The notes under the pieces were generated by a model. The model was not told the DNA's origin. It saw only the letters and a program-made list of their open reading frames with translations, and ran no database searches. Of a stretch of DNA of 64,000 bases, positions 1-9,002 are shown in pieces. The number at the start of each line of letters is the position of its first letter. The first letter of the stretch is position 1. The DNA lies in assembly GCF_052119585.1 (NCBI RefSeq), contig NZ_JBGQOJ010000001.1, positions 682,001 to 746,000 of the forward strand, in the 5' to 3' direction. The position numbers and the translations under genes are program-made. Source of the stretch: JBGQOJ01 sp052119585. GTDB lineage: Bacteria > Pseudomonadota > Alphaproteobacteria > Rhodobacterales > Rhodobacteraceae.

Positions 1-788
1 CCTTGTAGGGCGCCTGACGCAGCTCGTCGTCACTGTCGGCCAGCGCGCTATAGACCATCGGCAATTCATGGGCGTTCGTTCCGATCGCCTCGACCTCGCG
101 GCGCATGGCGATCAGGCAATTCGAGGTGCCGACGAATTTCTCGCCTAACCCCTCTTGCATCGCCTGCACACACCAATCCTGCCACATGAACGAATGCCGC
201 CGCCGCGTTCCGAAATCGGCAAGCCGCAAGTGATCGACGGTGCGCAGGGTCTCTACCTTTTGCCACAGCTTTGTCATGGCGCGGGCATACAACACCTGCA
301 ACTCGAACCGGCCCATATCGCGCAGAACCGCCCGCGAGCGAAGCTCCATCAGCACGGCAAGCGCGGGAATTTCCCACATCATCACCTCGGGCCATTTACC
401 CTCGAACGTCAGTTCGTATTGGCCGTCGCGCTTTTCCAGATGGTAGGCGGGCAGGCGCATCCCCTCGAACCACTCCATGAAATCGGGGCGGAACATCTGG
501 CGCTTGCCGTAAAAGGTATTGCCGCGCAGAAACGTGCTTTCGCCGCGCGATAGCGACAGCGACCGGATGTGGTCCAGCTGCTCGCGCAACTCTCCTTCGT
601 CGATCAGATCGGCCAGACGGATGGATTTGGTGCGGTTGATCAGGCTGAAGGTGACATCGGTGTCGCGCTTGTTGCGGAAGACGGACTGGCACATCAACAG
701 CTTGTAGAAATCGGTGTCGATCAAAGAGCGGACAATCGGGTCGATCTTCCATTTGTGGTTATAAACGCGGGTGGCGATGTCGACCATT
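1..788 (-). CDS. pncB: nicotinate phosphoribosyltransferase (partial, C-terminus outside window)
   Basis: Translating the minus strand from an ATG at 788 gives about 262 codons with no stop, running off the window start. The N-terminus begins MVDIATRVYNHKWKIDPIV, followed by LIDTDFYKLLMCQSVFR and a TFLRGNTFYGKRQMF stretch. These match the N-terminal half of bacterial PncB, which makes nicotinate mononucleotide from nicotinate and PRPP in the cytosolic Preiss-Handler NAD salvage route. The start is supported by an AGGAGA box 6 bases upstream. The gene lies 78 bases downstream of pncA on the same strand, so nicotinamide could be deamidated by PncA and used directly by PncB. The catalytic C-terminal half cannot be inspected here. 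Confidence 0.9.
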
Positions 789-866
789 ATGCTCTCCTGA
801 CTGCCCGATGGTTAGACCAAGGGGGGCGGCGCATGGCAAGGGGCGGCGGCGTGTTAAATGCCGGTC

Positions 867-1466
867 CTAATCCTTAAGCTTTACCCCTGCGGCCCCCATC
901 GCGGCCCGCGCGGCATCCAGCGATCCGTTCAAATCAATCGCGCGGCAGGCGCTTTGCAGAACAGCCACATCAAAACCCAGCTTGGCGGCATCCTGTGCCG
1001 AGTAGTTCACGCAAAAATCAAGGGCAAGCCCGACCAGCGTCAGCGAGGAAACACCGCGAGTGCGCAGATACCCGTCCAGCCCGGTGGGTGTGGTGCGGTC
1101 ATTCTCGAAAAAGGCGGAATAGCTGTCGATCCGGGGCCGGAACCCCTTGCGCAGGATCATATCGGCAGGTTCGGTCAACAGCCCCTTGTGGATCTTGGCG
1201 CCCTTGGTGCCCTGAATGCAGTGATCGGGCCAAAGCGTCTGACGCCCATAGGGCATTTCGATCTCGTCGAACGGCACCTTGCCCTTGTGACTGCTTGCGA
1301 AGGACGAATGCCCCTTGGGGTGCCAGTCCTGCGTCAGGACCACGACCTCAGAGGATAGCATCAACGCATTGATCTCTCCGACAATCTCGTCGCCACCCGC
1401 CACAGCCAGCGCGCCGCCAGGGCAGAAATCATTTTGCACATCAATCACGATCAGGGCGTTGGTCAT
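867..1466 (-). CDS. pncA: nicotinamidase (pyrazinamidase family)
   Basis: This 199-residue protein is a cysteine-hydrolase-fold nicotinamidase that converts nicotinamide to nicotinate plus ammonia. The expected triad is visible: D9 in the VIDVQNDF opening, K107 in RKGFRPRIDSYS and C152 in ALDFCVNYSA. Metal-ligand positions appear as D47 and H49 in TQDWHP, with H53 and H82 also available. Length fits the family (about 200 residues). An AAGGAG box stands 7 bases before the ATG. It is co-directional with pncB downstream, and its promoter must lie in the 99-base divergent interval shared with trhO. The assignment is secure. Confidence 0.95.
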   Translation of the reverse strand: MTNALIVIDVQNDFCPGGALAVAGGDEIVGEINALMLSSEVVVLTQDWHPKGHSSFASSHKGKVPFDEIEMPYGRQTLWPDHCIQGTKGAKIHKGLLTEPADMILRKGFRPRIDSYSAFFENDRTTPTGLDGYLRTRGVSSLTLVGLALDFCVNYSAQDAAKLGFDVAVLQSACRAIDLNGSLDAARAAMGAAGVKLKD

Positions 1467-1565
1467 AGGGCTCTCCTTGGTGTCGGCATCGGGTCGATCG
1501 CGCCCGAAGGTGCGTCAACGGGTGGCACTTGCAGCAGGGGCACAGGATGGGGTAAACCGCGTCCC

Positions 1566-2483
1566 ATGTATACAATCGCCGCCCTATATCACTTCACCCG
1601 TTTCGACGATCCTGCAACGATTCGCGGGCCGCTGTCCGACATTTGCATCGCCAATGGCGTCAAGGGGTCGTTGCTTCTGGCACGCGAGGGCGTCAACGGA
1701 ACGATTGCAGGCACCCGCGCCGGACTGGATGCGGTTCTGGCCCATCTGCGGGCGTTGCCCGGATGTGCGACGCTGGAGCATAAGGAAAGCACGGCATCCG
1801 ATGCCCCCTTTATCCGTATGAAAGTTCGGCTGAAGAAGGAAATCGTGACGATGGGCCAGCCCGATGTCGATCCGCGCGCGGCTGTCGGTAACTATGTGTC
1901 GCCTGCCGAATGGAACGACCTGATCACCGCGCCCGATGTGGCCGTTATTGACACGCGCAACGATTACGAGGTGGCGATTGGCACCTTTGACGGCGCCATT
2001 GATCCGCAAACCAGAACCTTCGGCGAATTCCCCGCATGGTGGCAGGCGAACAAACACCGCTTTCACAACAAGCGGATCGCGATGTTCTGCACCGGCGGCA
2101 TCCGCTGCGAAAAGTCGACGAACTATCTTCTGGGTCAGGGCGTCGAGGACGTCTACCACTTGAAAGGCGGCATCCTGAAGTATCTAGAAGAGGTGCCAGA
2201 GGCGGCAAGCACATGGAAAGGCGACTGTTTCGTCTTCGATGCGCGGGTTTCTGTCGGTCACGGACTGGCCGAGGGTCCGCACGAACTGTGCCACGCCTGC
2301 CGCCGCCCGATCCTGCCAGACGACAAAGCACGACCCGAGTTCGAGGCGGGCGTATCCTGCCACCAGTGCATCGACCAACACACCGACGCCGACCGGGCGC
2401 GTTTCCGCGAACGTCAGAAACAGATGGCGCTGGCAGAGGCGCGCGGCGTCAAACACATCGGGCCAGAGGCCAGACCGGACTAA
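1566..2483 (+). CDS. trhO: tRNA uridine(34) hydroxylase, rhodanese family
   Basis: This 305-residue protein matches the TrhO/YceA family, which forms 5-hydroxyuridine at the tRNA wobble position using prephenate-dependent or oxygen-dependent routes. It has an acylphosphatase-like N-terminal part (MYTIAALYHFTRFDDP, then GTIAGT), a central rhodanese domain with the active-site loop MFCTGGIRCEKS (C175), and a C-terminal cysteine-rich segment with paired CxxC motifs (CHACRRPI and CHQC), as in the long form. I chose the ATG at 1566 because homologues begin MYTIxALY. An in-frame start at 1434 would overlap the divergent pncA gene. Its 3' end overlaps the convergent decarboxylase-like gene by 4 bases. 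Confidence 0.9.
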   Translation: MYTIAALYHFTRFDDPATIRGPLSDICIANGVKGSLLLAREGVNGTIAGTRAGLDAVLAHLRALPGCATLEHKESTASDAPFIRMKVRLKKEIVTMGQPDVDPRAAVGNYVSPAEWNDLITAPDVAVIDTRNDYEVAIGTFDGAIDPQTRTFGEFPAWWQANKHRFHNKRIAMFCTGGIRCEKSTNYLLGQGVEDVYHLKGGILKYLEEVPEAASTWKGDCFVFDARVSVGHGLAEGPHELCHACRRPILPDDKARPEFEAGVSCHQCIDQHTDADRARFRERQKQMALAEARGVKHIGPEARPD

Positions 2484-2860
2484 AGCAGCCCCTCTTCGGT
2501 CAGAACCTTGCGCGCCACGCGAAAGCATTCCAACGACTGCGGCACACCGCAATAAATAGCGACCACATGGATGATCGCGCGGATCTGCTCTTTTGTGACG
2601 CCGTTATTGATCGCCCCGCGACAGTGGATTTCCCACTCGTGCATCTTTCCCAGACCGCCGATCATCGCCAGATTCATCATGCTGCGGGTCTTGGCGTCGA
2701 TAACCTCATCGCCCCAGCCAAAGCCCCAGCACCACTCTGTCATCGCCTCCTGAAACGGACGCGAGAAATCATCGGCGGCGGCAAGGTTTTTCTCGACGTA
2801 GTCAGCACCAAGCGTGGCCTTGCGCTGCGCAAGACCCTTTTCGAAAAGATCTTTGTCCAT
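2480..2860 (-). CDS. carboxymuconolactone decarboxylase family protein (PcaC-like)
   Basis: This 126-residue all-helical protein resembles 4-carboxymuconolactone decarboxylase. It starts MDKDLFEKGLAQRKATLG and has WCWGFGWGDEVIDAKTRS in the position of the PcaC WxxxWxRPGLDxxTRS segment, then GAINNGVTKEQIRAI and AIYCGVPQSLECFR. No CxxC peroxidatic pair is present, so an AhpD-type reductase is less likely. True PcaC acts after protocatechuate ring cleavage, which is the pathway fed by the quinate genes about 21 kb away, but no other pca gene is in the window, so that link is only suggestive. The start at 2860 follows an AGGGAA box. It may be the last gene after the urt operon (75-base gap). Confidence 0.75.
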   Translation of the reverse strand: MDKDLFEKGLAQRKATLGADYVEKNLAAADDFSRPFQEAMTEWCWGFGWGDEVIDAKTRSMMNLAMIGGLGKMHEWEIHCRGAINNGVTKEQIRAIIHVVAIYCGVPQSLECFRVARKVLTEEGLL

Positions 2861-2935
2861 TGGTCTGCTTTCCCTGCTGCTGTGACACCCGATGCCGTGA
2901 ACAGACATCAGCAACAAAGCGGGCGCAATGCGTTT

Positions 2936-3631
2936 CTAGACCGATACACCCGCCAGAAGTTTCTCGCGCGTGATCTGCGCCTTCGTTCCATCCAGCACGA
3001 TTTCCCCGCGCTTCAGCACGTAGAACTGCTCTCCCAGCCCATAGGCGAAATCGAAAAACTGCTCGACCAAAATGATTGCCATATTTCCCTCGTCCCGCAG
3101 ATATTCGATGACGCGGCCGATTTGCTGGATGATATTCGGCTGGATACCTTCTGTCGGCTCATCCAGCAGCAACAGCTTTGGCCGGGTGATCAGCGCGCGG
3201 GCGATGGCAAGTTGCTGCTGCTGCCCGCCGGACAGATCACCGCCCCGCCGGTTCTGCATCTCTTTCAGAACGGGGAACAGTTCGTAGATATGACCGGGGA
3301 TCTTGTGCTCTGGGCCCGGCAGACAAGCGAAACCGGTTTGCAGATTTTCGGTGACCGTCATCAGGGGGAACACCTCGCGCCCCTGCGGGACATAGGCGAC
3401 GCCTTTTTGTGCAAGCACATTCGGCGCGGCCCTGCCGATCTCTTCGCCGTTCAGGATCACCTTGCCCCCCGACCGCGGATGCCGCCCAGCGATGGCCTTC
3501 AGCAACGATGTCTTGCCGACGCCGTTCGTGCCCATCAGGCAGGTGATCCTGCCGGTTTCGGCGGTCAGGCTGACATCATGCAGGATCTGGCTTTGGCCGT
3601 AGTGCAGCGTCAGATTTTCACATTCGAACAT
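2936..3631 (-). CDS. urtE: urea ABC transporter ATP-binding subunit UrtE
   Basis: This 231-residue ATPase is the second, LivF-type nucleotide-binding subunit of the urea importer. Walker A is GTNGVGKTS (residues 34-42), the signature is LSGGQQQQLAIARAL, and Walker B is LLLLDEPTEG. The sequence MFECENLTLHYGQSQIL is typical of UrtE, distinguishing it from amino-acid LivF. It is the last gene of urtABCDE, starting 3 bases after the urtD stop, so it is translated from the same messenger. The transporter takes up urea under nitrogen limitation; no urease genes are in the window, so hydrolysis must be encoded elsewhere. Confidence 0.93.
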   Translation of the reverse strand: MFECENLTLHYGQSQILHDVSLTAETGRITCLMGTNGVGKTSLLKAIAGRHPRSGGKVILNGEEIGRAAPNVLAQKGVAYVPQGREVFPLMTVTENLQTGFACLPGPEHKIPGHIYELFPVLKEMQNRRGGDLSGGQQQQLAIARALITRPKLLLLDEPTEGIQPNIIQQIGRVIEYLRDEGNMAIILVEQFFDFAYGLGEQFYVLKRGEIVLDGTKAQITREKLLAGVSV

Positions 3632-3634
3632 TGT

Positions 3635-4375
3635 CTAACGCCCCAGATAGACGTCGATGACGTCCTGATTGCTCGTGACATGGTCCAGACTGCCCTCGGC
3701 CAGAACCGAACCTTCGTGCAGAACGGTCACCTTGCAGCCCAGCTTGCGAACGAAATCCATGTCGTGTTCCACGACCACAACGGCGCGGGTCTTTGCCGCC
3801 TCGCGCAGAATTTCGGTCGTGTGGTCGCGCTCTGCCGGCGACATGCCCGCGGCGGGTTCATCCACCAGCAACAGGCGCGGATCCTGTGACAATAGCATGC
3901 CGATTTCCAGCCACTGCTTTTGTCCGTGCGACAGTTCCCCCGACAGGCGGTGCAATTGATCCGACAGACCGACCTGCGCGGCAATCGCCTCGATCTTTTC
4001 GGCACCCTGTTTGTCGGGGCGAAAGAACAGCACATCCCAAGGGCTGCGCTTGTCCTTCAAGGCCATCGCCAGATTGTCATAGACCGACTGCTCCTCGAAC
4101 ACGGTCGGGCGTTGGAACTTGCGCCCGATACCCGCGCGGGCAATCTGGCTTTCCGACATCTTGAGCAGGGAAATGCTTTTCTCGCCCCAGATCACCACGC
4201 CCTCGTCCGGTTTTGTCTTGCCCGTGACGATGTCCATAAAGGTGGTCTTGCCCGCGCCGTTCGGCCCGATGATCGCGCGCATTTCGGCCTCGGCGATCTG
4301 GAACGACAGGTTGTTGATCGCCTTGAACCCATCGAACGAGACCGAGACGCCGGACACTTCCAGCAGCGTGCTCAT
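3635..4375 (-). CDS. urtD: urea ABC transporter ATP-binding subunit UrtD
   Basis: This 246-residue ATPase is the LivG-type subunit. It has Walker A IIGPNGAGKTTFMD near residues 35-48, signature LSHGQKQWLEIGMLL and Walker B RLLLVDEPAAGM. The variant signature LSHGQKQWLEI, with H instead of the usual second G, is characteristic of UrtD. I chose the ATG at 4375 because it makes a 4-base ATGA overlap with the urtC stop, the coupling seen throughout this operon, and homologues begin just upstream of the VSVSFDGFKA segment. It would pair with UrtE on the cytoplasmic face of the UrtB/UrtC channel. Confidence 0.93.
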   Translation of the reverse strand: MSTLLEVSGVSVSFDGFKAINNLSFQIAEAEMRAIIGPNGAGKTTFMDIVTGKTKPDEGVVIWGEKSISLLKMSESQIARAGIGRKFQRPTVFEEQSVYDNLAMALKDKRSPWDVLFFRPDKQGAEKIEAIAAQVGLSDQLHRLSGELSHGQKQWLEIGMLLSQDPRLLLVDEPAAGMSPAERDHTTEILREAAKTRAVVVVEHDMDFVRKLGCKVTVLHEGSVLAEGSLDHVTSNQDVIDVYLGR

Positions 4376-5541
4376 GGCTTTTCCTTCCGCACAAGGTAGT
4401 CGAACAGCCCACCGATGCCTTTCGGTGCGAACAATGTGACGCAGACAAAGGACAGGCCCAGCAGCACCAGCCACCAGTCGGTCCACAGCACCGTGTAGAC
4501 CCCAAGGTTGATATTCGGCGCTTGCCCGCCCGTGAACCAGCTGGACAAAAGCGACACCAGCGCCGCGCCGATGACCGCGCCGTAAAGCCGCCCGCGCCCA
4601 CCGATGGCAACCCAGACCACAAGGTAGATCGAGGCAATCGGCGCGACCTCTGCGGGGTTGATGATGCCCGCCTGCGGGTAGTAAAGCGCACCTGCGATGG
4701 CCGCGATAATGGCCGTCAGGGTAAAGACGAACAGTTTGTAACCTTCGACGTTGTAGCCCAGAAACCGCACGCGCGCCTCGTCGTCGCGGATGCCACGAAT
4801 GACGCTGCCGAACTTGCCCGACATGACCCAGGCCGCCAGAATATAGCCCCCGCCAAGCGCCACAGCCGAGGCCCAGAAGAACCACAGCGAGACGATGGAT
4901 TGCGGCACAAGGTCCGCACCGGGGATGTTTTGCAACCCCGACAGACCGTTGTTGCCGCGCAGCCCGCTGTCGTTCTGGAACAGGTAAAGCGACAGCGCCA
5001 GCGTCATCGCCTGCGTCAGGATCGACAGGTAAACCCCCGTCACCCGACTGCGGAATGCCAGCCACCCGAAGACCAGTGCAAGCAGGCCGGGAACAAGAAT
5101 GACAAACGCCAGTTGCACCGGCAGACTGCCCGCGAAAGCCCAGATCAGGGGGAAGTCATTGCCGCCAACGACGCCGAAGATCTGGCTGCCGATGGCATCG
5201 CTGATTTCCTGCGGGGTCGGCGGAAGATCGGCATTGGCAAGCGAGGCGATGACGATGCCTTTGGTGCGGGCATACATCAACCACATGCCGACCATATAGC
5301 CCCCCAGCCCGAAGAAGGCGAAATGCCCCAAGCTAAGGATGCCGCAATACCCCCAGACAAGATCCATCGCGATGGCGATCAGGCACAGGCAAAGGGTCTT
5401 TCCAAGCGTCTTGATGAAGCTGGTCGAGATCAGATCAAGGCCAAGACCCTGCGACATTACGGTGATGCCAAGGGTGAACAGCGCCAGAAGGGCAAGAAAG
5501 ATCAGGACAGACGGGTTGGTGGCGATAAAGGATTTCCGCAT
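4372..5541 (-). CDS. urtC: urea ABC transporter permease UrtC
   Basis: This 389-residue LivM-like permease has about nine to ten hydrophobic segments, including FLALLALFTLGITVM at the N-terminus and an ALDLVWGYCGILSLGH-like stretch (MDLVWGYCGILSLGHFAFF), a hallmark of UrtC/LivM proteins. It also has the FRSRVTGVYLSILTQAM loop and the EAA-like RGIRDDEARVRFLGYN cytoplasmic motif for ATPase contact. Length is in the family range. The gene starts 3 bases after urtB and overlaps urtD by 4 bases. It would form the inner-membrane heterodimer with UrtB. Confidence 0.93.
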   Translation of the reverse strand: MRKSFIATNPSVLIFLALLALFTLGITVMSQGLGLDLISTSFIKTLGKTLCLCLIAIAMDLVWGYCGILSLGHFAFFGLGGYMVGMWLMYARTKGIVIASLANADLPPTPQEISDAIGSQIFGVVGGNDFPLIWAFAGSLPVQLAFVILVPGLLALVFGWLAFRSRVTGVYLSILTQAMTLALSLYLFQNDSGLRGNNGLSGLQNIPGADLVPQSIVSLWFFWASAVALGGGYILAAWVMSGKFGSVIRGIRDDEARVRFLGYNVEGYKLFVFTLTAIIAAIAGALYYPQAGIINPAEVAPIASIYLVVWVAIGGRGRLYGAVIGAALVSLLSSWFTGGQAPNINLGVYTVLWTDWWLVLLGLSFVCVTLFAPKGIGGLFDYLVRKEKP

Positions 5542-5544
5542 GGT

Positions 5545-7497
5545 TCAATCCCCCGCCGCGCGGCCCTTGAGGGCAATGATACCCTTTGGCCGGAACTGGA
5601 TGAAAACGATGATGAAGACGATCATGTAGGTTTGCGCGGCCAGCGTGTTGCTGGGGTTCATGAACTCGATCCCCTTTTGCAGGAACCCGATCAAGGATGC
5701 GCCCGCAAGCGTGGCCCAGATGTTGCCGACCCCTCCGACAACCACGGTCATAAAGCTTTGAACGATGTAGTCCGACCCCAGCTCTGACGTGACTTTGGCG
5801 AACAGACCGATGGCGACACCGGCGATGCCCGCAATGCCGGACCCAAGGCCAAAGGTCAGCATGTTGATCTTGTCTGGGTTAATGCCCATCGACGCCGCCA
5901 TACGGGGGTTCTGGGTCACCGCGCGCACCTCTAGCCCAAGACGGGTGCGTTTCAGGATGAATAGCAATAGCGACAGGAACATCAGCGCAAGCACGAAAAT
6001 CGCAATGCGGATATAGCTGATCGACACGATATCATTCAGCACCCACGCCCCGTCCAGCCAGGCGGGCGATGTCAGCGGCCGCGCCTGTGTGCCAAAGATA
6101 TTCTTGGCAAGTTGTTGCAGCGCGATAGAGATACCGAAGGTCGCCAGAAGCGTTTCAAGCGGACGGTTGTACAGATGACGGATCACCAGACGCTCCATCG
6201 CGACACCCGCGGCAAAGGTGACGGCAAAGGCCAGCGGCAGCGCCACCAGAATGGACACCGTATAGTTCGGGATGAACTGCTGCACGACATAGCCTGTATA
6301 GGCGCCCATCATGATAAACTCGCCATGGGCCATGTTGATGACCCCCATGACGCCAAAGGTGATGGCAAGGCCGATCGCCGCAAGAAAGTAGATCGAGGCG
6401 AGTGACAGCCCGTCAAGTGCCAGATCGGCAGCGCGGTTCAGCCCGACGATGGTGTCGATAGACCGCAGCGCCGCCGTGGCGGCATTAGTCACGGCAGGCA
6501 CCGGTTCGGCGTAGGTTTCAAAGAAAACATGCTGGCCAAGGATGTCCTGTTTTCGGGTTTTCGTCACCAAGGGCGGCACCGTGCCATTTACGGCAAGCCT
6601 GATATAGGCCGCGTCACGGGCATCCTGCGTGCCAAGGTCGGCCACAGGAACACCGGCAACCTGACCCTCCTTGATATTGGCAATCAGAACCGCCTTCTGG
6701 TCCGCAGCGGTGACCAATGGCGGCACCAACTGCCCTGCAACCAAAAGCGTGTAGGCTGCATCGTCGGGCAGGGCCACAGACCCGGGTTTGATCTGTCGCG
6801 CGATATTTGCCCCATCGGGAAGCGAGACCGCACCCTGAAGCCTTGTCGCAAGGATCGGGTTCAAGGCCGCACGCACATCAATCGCAAGATCGCCGTGAAA
6901 ACTTTCGATCGCCGCGACCCTCGCTGCCGGATCCGGATCGAAACGGATGGTCAGCAAACGCTCCAGCCGGGATTTGCGGGCCAGAAGCGGCGCGTCGGGT
7001 TCGGCGTTGATCGCACGGCGCAGGGCGGCCAGATGCGAGGCTTGCGGGTCACGCTCGATTGCGGCAAGCGCATCAAGGCGGCGCGCGGGATCGGGATCGG
7101 ACAGTTGGAACTGCACAAGGGCAGCACCGATCACACCGCGCACACCACTGTTGGGCTTTAGCTGGTTCAGGTCGGAACTGGCGGCCTGCCCCACCTCGGC
7201 CCCCGTCGAAAGATCGACAAGCGTCAGGTCGGCGCCCGCCCCCTTGCGTATGAAAAAGAACCGGCCATCGGATTTGCGCTGCCACACGTCTTTCTCGCGC
7301 CATCTCTCAAGAAATACGGGAACCTCTGGCAGGGCGCTTTCCAAAAGGGCGTCAAGCAAGGGGTCAATCGTCTTGCGAGAGGCGCTTTCAACAGCGCTGC
7401 GATTGTCCTGCAAAACGGCTTGAAGGTCGCGGGCCTGGGCGAACAGGGATGTCGTCAGACACAGCAGCGCGACACTGGCAAAGATGATGCGAAACAT
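5545..7497 (-). CDS. urtB: urea ABC transporter permease UrtB, long form with periplasmic N-terminal domain
   Basis: This 650-residue protein has two parts. Residues 1 to about 20 form a signal peptide (MFRIIFASVALLCLTTSLFAQA), followed by about 330 soluble residues rich in short alanine and leucine helices with HEAT-like spacing. A LivH-type permease domain follows, with GLSLASIYFLAAIGLAITFG, GVMGVINMAHGEF and SMGINPDKINMLTFGLG, all typical of UrtB. Start 7497 was chosen because it gives a clean signal peptide; an upstream in-frame start would cover the hairpin after urtA. Many UrtB proteins carry such a periplasmic extension, whose function is not established. It may dock UrtA or act before substrate entry (inference). 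Confidence 0.92.
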   Translation of the reverse strand: MFRIIFASVALLCLTTSLFAQARDLQAVLQDNRSAVESASRKTIDPLLDALLESALPEVPVFLERWREKDVWQRKSDGRFFFIRKGAGADLTLVDLSTGAEVGQAASSDLNQLKPNSGVRGVIGAALVQFQLSDPDPARRLDALAAIERDPQASHLAALRRAINAEPDAPLLARKSRLERLLTIRFDPDPAARVAAIESFHGDLAIDVRAALNPILATRLQGAVSLPDGANIARQIKPGSVALPDDAAYTLLVAGQLVPPLVTAADQKAVLIANIKEGQVAGVPVADLGTQDARDAAYIRLAVNGTVPPLVTKTRKQDILGQHVFFETYAEPVPAVTNAATAALRSIDTIVGLNRAADLALDGLSLASIYFLAAIGLAITFGVMGVINMAHGEFIMMGAYTGYVVQQFIPNYTVSILVALPLAFAVTFAAGVAMERLVIRHLYNRPLETLLATFGISIALQQLAKNIFGTQARPLTSPAWLDGAWVLNDIVSISYIRIAIFVLALMFLSLLLFILKRTRLGLEVRAVTQNPRMAASMGINPDKINMLTFGLGSGIAGIAGVAIGLFAKVTSELGSDYIVQSFMTVVVGGVGNIWATLAGASLIGFLQKGIEFMNPSNTLAAQTYMIVFIIVFIQFRPKGIIALKGRAAGD

Positions 7498-7520
7498 GGG
7501 CGTCCAATTGGCAAGAGGAA

Positions 7521-7544
7521 AAGGGGGGCGCGGATGCCCCCCTT
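7521..7544 (-). terminator. intercistronic hairpin between urtA and urtB
   Basis: On the urt transcript the arms AAGGGGGGC and GCCCCCCTT form a perfect 9-bp stem with a 6-base loop, followed at once by UUUUCC. It sits 13 bases after the urtA stop and 23 bases before the urtB start. Such a GC-rich stem with a short U run can act as a partial terminator or a 3' stabiliser, letting the binding protein UrtA be made in excess over the membrane subunits. The structure is seen directly; the role is inferred. Confidence 0.7.
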
Positions 7545-7557
7545 CGGGATGCAACGA

Positions 7558-8832
7558 TCAATAGTTGGATTTGATCTGAACGCAGGATTTGGTTTCGGTG
7601 TTGTACATACCGCAGCCAAGGGTCTTCCAATCGCTTTCCAGCACAGCCGATTCCGGCAGGAAGTCTGTCCAGGCGTCGCCGGGAACCTCTGCGGTCTTAC
7701 TGATGATGTCGAACTGGCCATCCGCCCGGATTTCACCGATCAGGACCGGCTTGCCAAGGTGGTGGTTCACCAGCATTTCAGCAGTGCCACCGGTCAGGTT
7801 CGGGAACGTCTGGCCATACATCGCATCACGAACGACGTCGACATCGGTTGTGCCGGCTGCCGTCACGGCGTTCACCCACATGTTGAAACCGATATAGTGC
7901 GCTTCCATCGGGTCGTTGGTTACACGCGCGGGTCCGGCAAAAGCGTGCCATTTGTCGATGAACGTTTTGTTTTCCGGCGTGTCGGCGGACATGAAGTAGT
8001 TCCATGCGGCAAGGTGGCCAACAAGGTTCGAGGTATCCAGACCGGACAGTTCTTCCTCGCCAACAGAAAAGGCGACGACAGGGATGTCATCGGCGGACAC
8101 ACCTGCGGCAGCGAGTTCCTTGTAGAAACCGATGTTCGCGTCGCCGTTGATCGTAGAAATCACGCCGACCTTTTTGCCGTCCGCACCAAGCGCAACAACA
8201 TCAGCCACGATTTTCGACCAGTCAGAATGGCCGAAGGGCGTGTAGTTCACAAAAATATCGCTTTCGGCGATGCCTTTGTCTTTCAGATATTGCTCGAGGA
8301 TTTTGTTTGTTGTGCGCGGATAGACATAGTCGGTGCCCAGCAACGCAAACTTTTCGACACCCAGTTCGTCAAGGAAATAGTCGGTCGCGGGGATCGCCTG
8401 CTGGTTCGGGGCAGCGCCGGTGTAGAACACGTTCCTGGAGCTTTCCTCGCCTTCATACTGAACCGGGTAGAACAACAGGCCGTTCAGTTCTTCGATCACC
8501 GGCAGCACGGATTTGCGCGATACCGATGTCCAGTTGCCAAAGATCACGTCGACGTTCTGCACGGTCAACAGTTCGCGCGCCTTTTCCGCAAACAGCGGCC
8601 AGTCAGAGGCGGGGTCGACAACCACGGCTTCCAACTGCTTTCCAAGCAAACCGCCCTTGGCGTTCTGCTCGTCGATCAGCATCAACATCGTGTCTTTCAG
8701 CGTGGTTTCCGAAATCGCCATCGTTCCGGACAAAGAGTGTAGAACACCAACCTTGATGGTGTCCTGAGCGGCAGCGGGCAGCGCAGCGCAGCCGAAGGCA
8801 AGCGTCGCGAAAATGGTGTTTCTGATGGTCAT
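7558..8832 (-). CDS. urtA: urea ABC transporter substrate-binding protein UrtA
   Basis: This 424-residue periplasmic protein has a signal peptide (about residues 1-22, cut after AALPAAA) and then DTIKVGVLHSLSGTMAISE, the opening of UrtA/AmiC-type type I binding proteins. Motifs such as MLIDEQNAKGGLLGK, IFGNWTSVSRKSVLPV and EGEESSRNVFYTGAAPNQQ are characteristic of urea-binding UrtA. The start at 8832 has a GGAGGA box at good spacing. It is the first gene of urtABCDE, so the operon promoter should lie in the gene-free interval upstream (8833-9326). Confidence 0.94.
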   Translation of the reverse strand: MTIRNTIFATLAFGCAALPAAAQDTIKVGVLHSLSGTMAISETTLKDTMLMLIDEQNAKGGLLGKQLEAVVVDPASDWPLFAEKARELLTVQNVDVIFGNWTSVSRKSVLPVIEELNGLLFYPVQYEGEESSRNVFYTGAAPNQQAIPATDYFLDELGVEKFALLGTDYVYPRTTNKILEQYLKDKGIAESDIFVNYTPFGHSDWSKIVADVVALGADGKKVGVISTINGDANIGFYKELAAAGVSADDIPVVAFSVGEEELSGLDTSNLVGHLAAWNYFMSADTPENKTFIDKWHAFAGPARVTNDPMEAHYIGFNMWVNAVTAAGTTDVDVVRDAMYGQTFPNLTGGTAEMLVNHHLGKPVLIGEIRADGQFDIISKTAEVPGDAWTDFLPESAVLESDWKTLGCGMYNTETKSCVQIKSNY

Positions 8833-8986
8833 GGATGTCCTCCAAGCAGGAATGTCCAAAAGCGTCCCGATATTGCGCATACCGTGGATCGGCCCTAAAT
8901 CATTCCGTGCAGCATTAGTGTTGCAAACAGTGTGGCGGCCTTTCGGATTTCCACGTCAGCCTGGCCGTCACACACCCTTGAACGAT

Positions 8987-9002
8987 GTTACCCGAAGGTA
9001 AC
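8987..9002. promoter_or_regulatory. inverted repeat upstream of urtA, possible operator
   Basis: GTTACC and GGTAAC arms flank a CGAA spacer, giving a perfect 16-base dyad about 155 bases upstream of the urtA start. A further GAAC/GTTC pair outside it would extend a folded stem with a 3-base bulge. It could be a regulator-binding dyad or a small hairpin. The responsible protein is unknown, and the position relative to a promoter is not established. Confidence 0.35.

Noticed and set aside
1434..1565. Longer N-terminus for TrhO starting at 1434
   Set aside because: It would run into the divergent pncA coding start and adds 44 residues absent from the family, whereas the ATG at 1566 matches the usual MYTIxALY opening.
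2036..3889. A 617-codon plus-strand reading frame over trhO, the decarboxylase-like gene and urtE
   Set aside because: It runs antisense or out of frame to four well-supported genes, is rich in arginine, proline and histidine, and has no recognisable domain.
4522..5787. A 421-codon plus-strand frame antisense to urtC and urtB
   Set aside because: Composition is a mirror of high-GC coding on the other strand (many D, R, Q, H), and the UrtC/UrtB proteins explain the region.
8908..8925. TGCA-N10-TGCA as an NtrC site upstream of urtA
   Set aside because: Spacing is one base longer than the enteric site and the inner bases are not symmetric, so it was kept only as a note in the gap entry.
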